Below are positions 1 to 7,715 of a DNA stretch of 64,000 nucleotides, in pieces. Within the stretch, counting starts at the first letter, position 1; every line of letters begins with the position of its first letter. Made by a program: the position numbers and the translations under genes. Location of the stretch: assembly GCF_028748105.1 (NCBI RefSeq), contig NZ_CP118168.1, positions 434,001 through 498,000 of the forward strand, given 5' to 3'. The stretch is from Entomospira nematocerorum. GTDB taxonomy: Bacteria; Spirochaetota; Spirochaetia; WRBN01. The notes under the pieces are model-generated. The model did not search any database and was not told where the DNA came from. It saw nothing but the letters and a program-made list of their open reading frames with translations.

Positions 1-263
1 TTCTCTCCTGATTCAAAGTATGCGATTGCTCGAAATAAATATGCCTCAAAGTACCACCCATCACGCTCTATAGCGGAGGAAAAATCTGTAATTGCTGCAA
101 CAAAATTACCATCCCTTAAGAGATATTCACGACCACGCAAAAAATAGTACTCTGCTTCATCTGGGTGTTCAGCAATCAACTGATCCAATCGATTACTCTG
201 TGCATAAATGGCTAATGCGCTTAAAAGATATCCTAAATAGACGAACAATATCCATGATCTCAT
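1..263 (-). CDS. TPR-like exported protein, 3' part outside the window
   Basis: The reading frame starts at an ATG at 261-263 and runs off the left edge, so only the first 87 residues are visible. They begin with a hydrophobic signal peptide (about residues 3-22, ending ALAIYAQS). A repeat follows that looks like tetratricopeptide helices (YYFLRGREYLL ... AITDFSSAIERD ... AYLFRAIAYFESG). A ribosome site, AGGTGG, lies just upstream and overlaps the end of the PHP gene, with 10 bases between the two genes, so co-translation is likely. TPR proteins usually act as scaffolds; the partner and role are unknown. The frame and TPR character are seen directly; export is inferred from the signal peptide. 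Confidence 0.7.
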   Translation of the reverse strand, partial: MRSWILFVYLGYLLSALAIYAQSNRLDQLIAEHPDEAEYYFLRGREYLLRDGNFVAAITDFSSAIERDGWYFEAYLFRAIAYFESGE

Positions 264-273
264 AAAAATCCAC

Positions 274-1149
274 CTACTTTTGCTGTATTTGTTCCCAAAA
301 CATTCGCTGATCCTCGCGTAAAAGGGGATGTAGAAGTTCAGGATTAATTTTTTCTCCTGCAGTAGCATGTCCTAGTTTACGAGAAAGATACTTAGCACCG
401 TGATAATCGCTACCACCGGTGACTATCCAATCAAATTTATGAGCTAGCTCCACAAGCCGACGACTCTCCCCCACTTTACAATTGCTATGATAAGCCTCTA
501 GTCCATCAATCCCCAAGTCATCAAAAGAACGGAAACTCTCCTCCAAAACACGCCAGGACTGATATAAGGAGAGCGGGTGTGCAATGATTGCCTTACCACC
601 AGCCTCATGAATTAATCTAATTGCATGTTCTAAATCAAAAGATTCTTTACGAATATATGCTGGTCGTCCCGTCGCCAAGTACTTATCAAATGCCATTTGT
701 TGGCTCTTCACATATCCCTTCTGAAAGAGATATCTTGCAATATGTACGCGACCAACAACATCATGTGCTAGCGCTCTTATCTCTTCATAATCACAGACCA
801 GGCCTAAGCGATTCAGGGTTTGGGTTATCTCTTGATTCCGATACTCTCGCTTATTTTGCTGATCTTCTAATGCTTGCTGTAGTTGATACATTCCTGACCC
901 TTTTGATGGATCAAGATTTAATCCTAGTAAATGAAAAACCCCTCGTGGTGCATTAATCTCTATCTCCACTCCGTATAAAAAGAGCATTTGAAGCTTTTTT
1001 GCCTCCGCAGCAGCCTCATTTAACCCAGTTAGAGTATCATGATCAGTTAACGCTAAAGCACGAACACCTCGTCTATATGCTAACTGTAACAAGTCTTTGG
1101 GATGATCCGCACCATCGGAGGCTGTGGAGTGGCTATGTAAATCTATCAA
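274..1149 (-). CDS. PHP-domain metal-dependent phosphoesterase (TrpH/YciV family)
   Basis: A 291-residue protein carrying the PHP metal-binding signatures: HSHSTASDG near residue 5, TDHDT near 35, GVEIE near 60, an AHP motif near 192 and SDYHG near 248. The single-domain family includes 3',5'-nucleoside bisphosphate phosphatases and the 5'-3' exoribonuclease RNase AM; which activity applies here cannot be told from sequence. The start codon is TTG (1147-1149), supported by GGGAG eight bases upstream. It is followed after 10 bases by a TPR protein gene. A good promoter (TAGACA, 18 bases, TATAAT) lies at 1183-1212. The length is typical for the family, and the protein is cytosolic since no signal peptide is seen. 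Confidence 0.85.
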   Translation of the reverse strand: MIDLHSHSTASDGADHPKDLLQLAYRRGVRALALTDHDTLTGLNEAAAEAKKLQMLFLYGVEIEINAPRGVFHLLGLNLDPSKGSGMYQLQQALEDQQNKREYRNQEITQTLNRLGLVCDYEEIRALAHDVVGRVHIARYLFQKGYVKSQQMAFDKYLATGRPAYIRKESFDLEHAIRLIHEAGGKAIIAHPLSLYQSWRVLEESFRSFDDLGIDGLEAYHSNCKVGESRRLVELAHKFDWIVTGGSDYHGAKYLSRKLGHATAGEKINPELLHPLLREDQRMFWEQIQQK

Positions 1150-1182
1150 TATATAAACTCCCTTTTCCTTATCCTTCCTGTC

Positions 1183-1212
1183 ATTATAGACGCTTTATCC
1201 CCCCTGTGTCTA
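1183..1212 (-). promoter_or_regulatory. Promoter of the PHP gene
   Basis: On the minus strand TAGACA (1207-1212) and TATAAT (1183-1188) are separated by 18 bases, a near-consensus sigma-70 promoter about 30 bases upstream of the TTG start. Confidence 0.65.
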
Positions 1213-1241
1213 GCAAAAGTCCTATAAAAAATATGACTCAT

Positions 1242-1257
1242 TTATAATGATAATCAT
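1242..1257. promoter_or_regulatory. Possible Fur/PerR-type operator
   Basis: The bases ATAATGATAATCAT at 1244-1257 match 14 consecutive positions of the 19-bp Fur consensus. TTATAAT at 1242-1248 is also a perfect PerR half-site. The site lies between the PHP gene and the divergent gene at 1449, upstream of both promoters rather than over either -10. Either family could bind it; no Fur-family regulator is encoded in this window. The match is seen; the function is inference. Confidence 0.35.
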
Positions 1258-1330
1258 ATTTTTTATAGTTACTATATTGCGATTTTACACTATTTTTCCA
1301 AAAAATCCTACATTGTTATTTAAATAGCGG

Positions 1331-1359
1331 TTGACAGATAAAATTAATCCATTTATCAT
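1331..1359 (+). promoter_or_regulatory. Promoter of the 1449-2924 gene cluster
   Basis: A perfect -35 TTGACA (1331-1336) is followed after 17 bases by TATCAT (1354-1359). It points toward the gene starting at 1449 and leaves a leader of about 80 bases. Confidence 0.65.
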
Positions 1360-1448
1360 ATACTTCACACCATTCATGCTAACCGTATATATTATTTTTT
1401 AGTATTACAAGCAGTAATAAAGAGTACATCTCATCATTGGAGTTAAAC

Positions 1449-1892
1449 ATGTCTAATAATCTTTGGAAAAATATGAGTCAAATTATCCACTTTGGATTTC
1501 CTTATCTCTTAGGAATGCAACAGGAAGCTGTTAATACACTCTCTGTTCTAGCACTAGAGGTTACCTTTCCTCATCGTCATGTTTTACATACATTTGCAGG
1601 ATACCAAGATCCTACTATCTCCATGATACACCGATCCCTTCGTCCAGAACAAATTCCTACACCAGATCTTGTCATCTACCTCGCACGAGCAACAGATCTC
1701 AAACAACGTTATATAGAATATTATGTTACACTAGATAGTGATAGTAGAGTCATTGGTTGGGGTCCTCACATTGAATCAACGTCTAAACATCTTCAATCTC
1801 ATCTTAATATGAGTCTTATGAATCAGCATAACTTACCTACAGAGAAGGAGAATGCTGCGTATGAACTAGGAATAGACTTAAATTTAAATTAA
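1449..1892 (+). CDS. Hypothetical protein of unknown family
   Basis: A 147-residue protein that I do not recognise. It has no signal peptide, membrane segment or metal-binding cluster; it is mixed polar and hydrophobic with several His residues (IIHFGF, FPHRHVLH, GWGPHIES) and so is probably a soluble cytosolic protein. The ATG at 1449 is preferred over an upstream in-frame TTG at 1437, because that TTG is part of the ribosome site TTGGAG, six bases before the ATG. It is the first gene after a strong promoter and is followed after 16 bases by a queuosine-precursor transporter, so a link to that pathway is possible but not shown. Confidence 0.7.
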   Translation: MSNNLWKNMSQIIHFGFPYLLGMQQEAVNTLSVLALEVTFPHRHVLHTFAGYQDPTISMIHRSLRPEQIPTPDLVIYLARATDLKQRYIEYYVTLDSDSRVIGWGPHIESTSKHLQSHLNMSLMNQHNLPTEKENAAYELGIDLNLN

Positions 1893-1908
1893 GTATAAGG
1901 TTATCTTT

Positions 1909-2568
1909 ATGAACAGTAAACAACAATTTATCTCTCAAACAGCGTTTATCGCAACGGCTGTATATGTAGCTAGTAATATTTTTGCAAATATTTTATCTGT
2001 AAAAATTATCTCCTTACCCTTCTTACATCCATTTAATGAGGTGGATGCAGGGGTGATTATTTTTCCTATTGCTTTTGTTGTGAGGGATATTCTTCACAAA
2101 AATGCTGGAAAAAAAATTGCAGCCACTGTTGTGCTCACCACTGCCGGTATTAATATTGCAATGGTTCTTTTATTTAATTTTGTTGCCATACTACCTCCGG
2201 CCCCCTATTGGCAAGAGTCTGGTGCACAAGAAGCCTTTTCAATGATTATTGTCCCGGCCAGTCGTATTGCACTAGCTAGTATTATCGCACAAATTTTATC
2301 TGGCCTTTTTAATACACATGTATTTAGCAAGATAATTCGACAAAATCCTGAGAAAAAAGATATTCTCGCTAGTCTTATCAGTAATCTTCTTGCTATCACT
2401 CTCGATACCATTATCTTTACGATAATAGCCTTTGCTAGTCCGAACACACCCGTTGAGACTCTATTATCAATTATCGTAATCAATATTATATTTAAGGTTA
2501 TTATCGCAATTTTCGGAGCACCTTCTGTTCGTTTTATTAAAATTAATATTGACAAAGAGCTTCTATAA
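1909..2568 (+). CDS. Queuosine precursor transporter, YhhQ/VUT family
   Basis: A 219-residue integral membrane protein with about six hydrophobic segments. It matches the VUT/YhhQ family in its start (ATAVYVASNIFANILSVKI), in the conserved DAGVIIFPIAFVVRDI segment near residue 46, and in the C-terminal hydrophobic helices ending near FGAPSVRFIK. The family imports queuine or preQ0/preQ1 for tRNA modification. AAGG lies about eight bases before the ATG. It appears co-transcribed with the unknown gene upstream. I looked for a preQ1 riboswitch ahead of the cluster and did not find a convincing one. The family assignment is confident; the exact substrate is inferred from the family. Confidence 0.8.
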   Translation: MNSKQQFISQTAFIATAVYVASNIFANILSVKIISLPFLHPFNEVDAGVIIFPIAFVVRDILHKNAGKKIAATVVLTTAGINIAMVLLFNFVAILPPAPYWQESGAQEAFSMIIVPASRIALASIIAQILSGLFNTHVFSKIIRQNPEKKDILASLISNLLAITLDTIIFTIIAFASPNTPVETLLSIIVINIIFKVIIAIFGAPSVRFIKINIDKELL

Positions 2569-2612
2569 GTGCTATCTTTTTTTTAATTATATCTTATAAA
2601 AGGAAGTTCTGT

Positions 2613-2924
2613 ATGAATCTCAAACGCATCATCATCTTTTCCCTCCTTCTTGCTAGCCCTATTATTTTAGGAAGCTGTAATAGCATTGCCACCGTCTACT
2701 TTCATCAAAATGGAGTAACCAATAACATGCAAGCTGTTGGACCCATTAGTATCAATGAAAGTGACAAGCGCATTTATAGAAAAGGAGAACAAGGTGTTCG
2801 TACTGCTTTAATTGAGGCAGCTAGAGAAAAGTATTCTGCTCGCGTAGATAACGTAGTAGATATCGAAGAATCAAAAATTAATGGACGCCGTGTTTTTAGT
2901 GGTATTGCTATCGTATATAAATAA
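2613..2924 (+). CDS. Small lipoprotein of unknown function
   Basis: A 103-residue protein with a clear lipoprotein signal: basic start MNLKR, hydrophobic core, then a lipobox LGSC at about residues 18-21. The mature part is about 80 residues and contains GVRTALIEAAREKY and a DNVVDIEES segment. The pattern resembles small spirochaetal or Gram-negative lipoproteins whose role is unknown. AAAAGGAAG is placed well for the ATG. It is the last gene before a bidirectional hairpin terminator. It would be membrane-anchored, possibly sorted by the LolDE-like system at 27842-29808. Confidence 0.7.
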   Translation: MNLKRIIIFSLLLASPIILGSCNSIATVYFHQNGVTNNMQAVGPISINESDKRIYRKGEQGVRTALIEAAREKYSARVDNVVDIEESKINGRRVFSGIAIVYK

Positions 2925-2952
2925 ATGTTGATCGCCCCTGATAGCCAATATT

Positions 2953-2992
2953 GCTATAAAAAATCCCTCCTAACTAGAGGGATTTTTATAGC
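2953..2992. terminator. Bidirectional intrinsic terminator
   Basis: GCTATAAAAA(A)TCCCTC pairs with GAGGGATTTTTATAGC across a 7-base loop, with one bulged A. It has A/T runs on both sides and sits between the convergent lipoprotein gene and the PTS gene. Confidence 0.85.
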
Positions 2993-3014
2993 TAAATAGC
3001 TTCCTCTAAAGATA

Positions 3015-4652
3015 TTAACTATTAATATACTCTTGAAGATTAGACTTAATGACTGCAACCCTAGGTCCAAAAATAACTTGAACACCCGTTCCAGCAACAA
3101 GCACACCATTCGCACCTGTCTTCTCTAAAATATCTTTTTTAACCAATGCTGCATCTTTTACCGTTACACGAAGACGTGTAATACAATTATCCAAAGAAGC
3201 AATATTCTCTCTTCCACCAAAACCATCTTCTAGCATTTGAGAAAGTGCAATCTCTTCATCACTTAATGCATGCTTATCACTACTGCCTTTAGTTGTACTG
3301 CTACCTTTACGAGCATCAACATCAGCACGTGTATATAATTTAACATCTTCTACAGTATCTTCACGACCAGGAGTTTTAAGATTAAATTTTGTAATCATAA
3401 AGCGGAATGTAAAGTAGTATACTGGGACAAAAGGAAGTCCAATAAGGAAAATCACTGGCCAATTAGTCTTTGCGACACCTTGCATCACACCAAATAAAAT
3501 AAAGTCAATTAAACTACCAGAGAATGTCTGTCCAACAGCTAAACCAAACATATGAACCAACATAAAAGATACACCAGCAAAGATGGCATGAATACCATAA
3601 AGCATCGGTGCTGCAAAGAGGAAAGAAAATTCTAATGGCTCTGTAATGCCCGTAACAATCGTTGTCAATGCAGCAGAAAAGAGAAGACCAAAAACTTTTT
3701 CTCTATTTTCAGGCTTTGCTGTGTGATACATAGCAACAGCAGCAGCAGGAAGACCAAAAAGCATGAAAGGAAATTTACCTGCCATAAAGCGTGTTGCTAA
3801 TACAGAAAATTTCTCTGTGTTAGGACTCGCAAGCTCTGCAAAGAAAATATTTTGAGCACCAGCAATAAAGTTTCCATCAATAACAGCAGTACCACCAACT
3901 TCTGTTTGCCAAAATGGCATATAAAAAACATGATGTAATCCAAATGGAATTAGAGATCGTTCGATAAGACCATAAACAAACGTACCAGCATAACCCAAAG
4001 CATTAACCAATGCCCCTAAATTCAAAATACCAACTTGAACATATGGCCATGCAAAATATAAAATTCCGCCAACAACTAAGTGTGCCAATGCGGTGATAAT
4101 AGGAACAAATCTTGTTCCTCCAAAGAAAGAAAATACCGGATGTAATTCAATCTTATAAAAACGATTATGCAACGCACTAGTAACAAGACCAACAACCATA
4201 CCACCAAATACACCCATTTGTAGGGTTGTAATACCTACAGCACTACCCAAGGCACCATCAGCAAGAACACCTGGTTCTAGTTTGCCATTAATGTTTAATA
4301 AAGCTGAAATCGTTGCATGCATAACAAAGAATCCAACAGCTCCAGCAACACCAGCAACCTCTTTTTCTTGCTTTGCCATACCTACAGCAACACCAATTGC
4401 AAATAGTATTGGCAAGTTTGCAAAGACAATATCACCAGCTTCACGCATGACAGTCAGAATACTATTCATGACTGTTCCAGCACCAAGAAATCCTTCTAAT
4501 CCATACGTTGCAATCGTAACAGGATTTGTGAAAGAAGCTCCAATACCTAACATTAATCCAGCAACTGGTAGTAATGCAATAGGTAACATAAACGCGCGTC
4601 CTACACGCTGTAACACACTAAAAATAGCAGTTCCTATACTATTATCCGCCAT
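3015..4652 (-). CDS. PTS glucose/maltose-type permease, EIICB
   Basis: A 545-residue two-domain PTS protein. The EIIC membrane domain covers about residues 1-430 and contains FFGGTRFVPI, the ERSLIPFGLHH segment, MYHTAKPENR and the ITEPLEFSF motif of the glucose family. A polar linker follows, then an EIIB domain at about 470-545 with the phosphorylation-site cysteine in LDNCITRLR. In memory it aligns best with MalX and next with PtsG of E. coli, so glucose, maltose or a related sugar is likely. No EIIA domain is present, so EIIA must come from another gene. Its ATG overlaps the stop of the isomerase gene by one base (TAATG), so the two are translationally coupled. Confidence 0.85.
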   Translation of the reverse strand: MADNSIGTAIFSVLQRVGRAFMLPIALLPVAGLMLGIGASFTNPVTIATYGLEGFLGAGTVMNSILTVMREAGDIVFANLPILFAIGVAVGMAKQEKEVAGVAGAVGFFVMHATISALLNINGKLEPGVLADGALGSAVGITTLQMGVFGGMVVGLVTSALHNRFYKIELHPVFSFFGGTRFVPIITALAHLVVGGILYFAWPYVQVGILNLGALVNALGYAGTFVYGLIERSLIPFGLHHVFYMPFWQTEVGGTAVIDGNFIAGAQNIFFAELASPNTEKFSVLATRFMAGKFPFMLFGLPAAAVAMYHTAKPENREKVFGLLFSAALTTIVTGITEPLEFSFLFAAPMLYGIHAIFAGVSFMLVHMFGLAVGQTFSGSLIDFILFGVMQGVAKTNWPVIFLIGLPFVPVYYFTFRFMITKFNLKTPGREDTVEDVKLYTRADVDARKGSSTTKGSSDKHALSDEEIALSQMLEDGFGGRENIASLDNCITRLRVTVKDAALVKKDILEKTGANGVLVAGTGVQVIFGPRVAVIKSNLQEYINS

Positions 4653-5101
4653 TATTTTACCCCTCCAACAATATCATTTTCGATCATTGCTACACGCTGT
4701 GCATGCCGTCCCTCTAAAAAAGAAGCATTAAGCCATGTCTCAACAATCATTTTAGCCACGTCTACTCCAACCACTCGCGCACCCAATGCTAACACATTCG
4801 TATTATTATGCTGGCGAGACATTAGTGCGGTATACGGCTCACTACAAACCACTGCACGAATTCCACTAACCTTATTAGCAGCCAGTGAGATTCCTACCCC
4901 TGTACCACAAATAAGAAGACCTAGATCGCTCATGCCACTTACAACCGCTTGAGCTACCATTTTCCCATATACAGGATAATCGCAACTCTCCAAGCTATGC
5001 GTGCCATGATCTTCTACAGAATATCCTTTCTGCTCTAGGAACTTCATAAGTTCTTGTTTTAGCTCAAATCCAGCATGATCTGATCCAATCGCTATCCTCA
5101 T
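4652..5101 (-). CDS. rpiB: Ribose-5-phosphate isomerase B / sugar-phosphate isomerase (RpiB/LacAB family)
   Basis: A 149-residue protein of the usual RpiB length. It has the start RIAIGSDHAG, the active-site cysteine in LLICGTGVGIS near residue 66, the HNNTNVLALGAR segment near 100 and EGRHAQRV near 132. The family interconverts ribose-5-P and ribulose-5-P, or acts on allose-6-P or galactose-6-P. AAGGGG precedes the ATG by seven bases. It is the first gene of a two-gene operon with a PTS permease, so it may act on that transporter's product rather than in the pentose phosphate pathway. The family is sure; the substrate is not. Confidence 0.85.
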   Translation of the reverse strand: MRIAIGSDHAGFELKQELMKFLEQKGYSVEDHGTHSLESCDYPVYGKMVAQAVVSGMSDLGLLICGTGVGISLAANKVSGIRAVVCSEPYTALMSRQHNNTNVLALGARVVGVDVAKMIVETWLNASFLEGRHAQRVAMIENDIVGGVK

Positions 5102-5149
5102 AACTGAACCCCTTTATGAACCTAAATTTAAACAAAATAATACAAACAG

Positions 5150-5216
5150 AAAACCTAAATTTTATAAGGACATCCTTTTTGCTTTGCACAAAAAATACTT
5201 ATAAAATTTAGGTTTT
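5150..5216. repeat. Perfect 19-bp inverted repeat in the rpiB-PTS leader
   Basis: AAAACCTAAATTTTATAAG at 5150-5168 has its exact reverse complement at 5198-5216, with 29 bases between them. A shorter copy, AACCTAAATTT, occurs at 5119-5129 in the orientation of the left arm. The pair lies between the promoter at 5259-5288 and the rpiB start. It could be a pair of operator sites or a long leader hairpin. Confidence 0.8.
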
Positions 5217-5258
5217 GCCTGAAATCCAGTAACAATCCTATCTTAATAACACTATTTA

Positions 5259-5288
5259 ATGATACATAATGAACAAGACTCTTGTCAA
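5259..5288 (-). promoter_or_regulatory. Promoter of the rpiB-PTS operon
   Basis: On the minus strand TTGACA (5283-5288) and TATCAT (5259-5264) are 18 bases apart. The transcript would start near 5252 and carry the inverted repeat in a leader of about 150 bases. Confidence 0.65.
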
Positions 5289-5319
5289 GCTCTTTATATC
5301 ACACTTTCACAATAACTAG

Positions 5320-6429
5320 TTAGTGCATTATCTGCATAAAGTGTGCTACACTCTCCTCCAAGCTATTATAATATCCCCGAAGCCATGTGGCATACATGAC
5401 ATTCCCCAGGAGTTCAGCCTGTGTATAGCGTAATACTTGCAGAGGATAATGACTCAATCGCCTTTTTAAACGGCTAACATCAGCGTAATATGTTTGACCA
5501 CCACATAGACGTACAAGAGAGATAGATAACCCTGAAAATTCATTCCAGATACGTGTCATCTTTGCAATATGTAACTGCACTTCTGCCTCTTCAGTATTAT
5601 AATTATACTCTTCCATAAAACGCCCTACATGATCGAAGACAACACCAACATTATACAGATTTGGAAGCAGATGCGGAGTAATACGCCAATAGGTATCCGT
5701 CTTTGGAAGATCCCCTACCGATGGAATATGACTCATAATAAAATTAACACCTTCACTCATGCCCGCACGATTGAGGACATCACCCTCTTGGATCGTACCA
5801 CTACCAACAAGAGCGGATAAAAAATCAAATAATGTGGTATATACAACAACCTTACGCTGTAATAAAAACCGACTCCGTTGTTCTTGACGAACCACCCCAA
5901 CCTCCCTATGCATTGCATAAGGAGGAAACCACTTTTTCTGAAAATGGTATCGCTCTTGCTCTTGTTCTGACCAAATCAAATTACGATACGCCTCATTGGG
6001 AAGCGACGTTACAGCCTCTCCTGTGAGCCAGTAGGCAATATAATCTGGTGCACTCATAAAATACTGAATCTCAGACGCTAAATCTGGTTTCTTATGTAAA
6101 AGGTGAGCCACTTTAGGTAAAAAGTAAGACTCAATAGGATCACTTCCCTCAGCAGCCATATGATTATTTTGATAATAAAAGAGAGGCTTTAGCACCTCTT
6201 CACTCTTTAATACAGGAACAATCGTTGGACCTTGGCCACTAATTACAATAGCCTCTAAGTCTGCACGTTCTGGCCAAGTCAATGAAGATAATAATTTATC
6301 CAATGCTTGTAACCAGCTCTTAGCATCTTGCTTTTTATAGATGAATCTACCCAGTCCACGTAAAGGACGGCTATCTAAAAAGATAGCGCCCTTAATACTC
6401 GAGGTTCCTAAATCTATTGTTAAAATCAT
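5320..6429 (-). CDS. FGGY-family carbohydrate kinase, short form
   Basis: A 369-residue protein with the N-terminal phosphate-binding signature of FGGY sugar kinases (TIDLGTSSIKGAIF) and a C-terminal LCGGQTYYADVSRLKRRLS segment that matches the family's adenosine-binding loop. Typical members have about 480-520 residues, so the middle of the protein is reduced. Family members phosphorylate xylulose, gluconate, glycerol and similar compounds; the substrate here is unknown. The start is only three bases after the stop of the PRPP synthetase gene, so it is probably in the same transcript. Whether the short form is a working kinase is open. Confidence 0.7.
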   Translation of the reverse strand: MILTIDLGTSSIKGAIFLDSRPLRGLGRFIYKKQDAKSWLQALDKLLSSLTWPERADLEAIVISGQGPTIVPVLKSEEVLKPLFYYQNNHMAAEGSDPIESYFLPKVAHLLHKKPDLASEIQYFMSAPDYIAYWLTGEAVTSLPNEAYRNLIWSEQEQERYHFQKKWFPPYAMHREVGVVRQEQRSRFLLQRKVVVYTTLFDFLSALVGSGTIQEGDVLNRAGMSEGVNFIMSHIPSVGDLPKTDTYWRITPHLLPNLYNVGVVFDHVGRFMEEYNYNTEEAEVQLHIAKMTRIWNEFSGLSISLVRLCGGQTYYADVSRLKRRLSHYPLQVLRYTQAELLGNVMYATWLRGYYNSLEESVAHFMQIMH

Positions 6430-6432
6430 ATA

Positions 6433-7671
6433 CTACTCATCTTCTGCATTTAATAACTTCTGAATCACTTCATTATTGTCAAGAAGTGGACTAAGTGTAC
6501 GATCACTATGCAACCGGATAATTACTTCTGCAAACAATTTGGCAACATCTGCTTGAATATACCACTCTCTTTTCAGAAGGTCATCAGAGTGAGCGACTGC
6601 ATTTGTACTAATCAATCGCCAAAAGAGTTTATCCTCGTACGCTTTTTGAAAGCTTGCAATCGCATCACCATCAAAAAAGGGTAAACTGATAGCAACAATA
6701 ACCTTCTCTGCACCATTATCACGCATCTGCTGTAGTGCTTTTAGTAAAGTTCCCCCAGTTCCTAGCATATCATCTGCAAGAAAGACTGTTTTACCTTGAA
6801 CATCACCCAAAAGCCTTGCACCGGTAATATTGGAATCACTAGCATTTTTACTCACTTTACTATAATCTCGCTCTTTATAGAGCATTGCTAGTGGACGACC
6901 TAATGAGTTTGCATAATAACTATTTCTTCCTATTGATCCCGTATCTGGAGCTAAAATAACTAAGTCCTCTTCTTTCAGTCGAATAATATGCTTCAACTCC
7001 TTCAAAATAGGATAATTGGCATGAAAGCTATCTAGTAAAAGAGTTCTAAACGTATGATCAATATCCCTTGAGTGAATATCAAGCGTAATAATACGATTGA
7101 CACCCATATCCTCTAAAATGCGACCCACAAGTGCGGCTGTCAGTCCTTCACGCCCTTTACGCTTATGTTGTCTCGCATAAGGATAGGCGGGTAGAACACA
7201 AGTAATACGACCGGCACCTGCATCCTTAGCTGCATCAACAGCTGTAAGTAATGTCATATAGTGATCATTCACTGGATAGACCCGAGGTTCAGCTCCATCA
7301 TAACTTGCTGGTAGCTTACTATACATATCCTGAATGATATAAATATCACGCTCTCTTACACTACTTAATATTTCCGTCTTGATCTCACCATTGGCAAAGC
7401 AAGTAAATTTCGCATCTACCTTAAATCTTGGGGTTCTAAATGCCTCAGCTGATCCTCTAGGAACAAGGCGTGCTGTGAGTAAATCATCACTAAGATTGAG
7501 AATTTTTAAAGCAAATTCCTCTTCAAACCCATATGTATTCGCAATGGACTTACACTTACGCATAAACCGCTGCCGCCACAGTTCCTCAATATGATGAATT
7601 AACTGTGCAGCAAAGGCCTCTGCACCTGGACAAATAACAATACCTAATGGTGTACTATTGAACGTTCCCAC
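6433..7671 (-). CDS. prs: Ribose-phosphate pyrophosphokinase (PRPP synthetase), extended form
   Basis: A 412-residue protein that makes PRPP from ribose-5-P and ATP for nucleotide synthesis. Visible signatures include FANGE near residue 92, LPAYPYARQ and RKGREGLTA near 160-175, TLDIHS near 198, APDTG near 243 and the PRPP-binding loop FLADDMLGTGGT near 300. The standard enzyme has about 315 residues; here about 75 extra residues precede the catalytic core, and further insertions are present. The start is GTG with GGAG eight bases upstream. It lies 44 bases downstream of the DUF4340 gene and three bases before the FGGY kinase. The function is confident; the role of the extension is unknown. 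Confidence 0.88.
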   Translation of the reverse strand: MGTFNSTPLGIVICPGAEAFAAQLIHHIEELWRQRFMRKCKSIANTYGFEEEFALKILNLSDDLLTARLVPRGSAEAFRTPRFKVDAKFTCFANGEIKTEILSSVRERDIYIIQDMYSKLPASYDGAEPRVYPVNDHYMTLLTAVDAAKDAGAGRITCVLPAYPYARQHKRKGREGLTAALVGRILEDMGVNRIITLDIHSRDIDHTFRTLLLDSFHANYPILKELKHIIRLKEEDLVILAPDTGSIGRNSYYANSLGRPLAMLYKERDYSKVSKNASDSNITGARLLGDVQGKTVFLADDMLGTGGTLLKALQQMRDNGAEKVIVAISLPFFDGDAIASFQKAYEDKLFWRLISTNAVAHSDDLLKREWYIQADVAKLFAEVIIRLHSDRTLSPLLDNNEVIQKLLNAEDE

Positions 7672-7715
7672 CTGAATGTCTCCTCATAACAGCTATGACG
7701 ATACTATAACATAAT

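Noticed and set aside
1260..1440. preQ1 riboswitch ahead of the queuosine-precursor transporter
   Set aside because: I looked for the preQ1 aptamer hairpin and A-rich tail and found no convincing match.
1437..1448. TTG at 1437 as start of the gene at 1449
   Set aside because: This TTG is part of the Shine-Dalgarno sequence TTGGAG that serves the ATG at 1449.
5270..5290. Short ACAAG/CTTGT hairpin as terminator of the FGGY kinase gene
   Set aside because: The stem is only five bases with no T run, and the sequence is better explained as the -35 region of the rpiB promoter.
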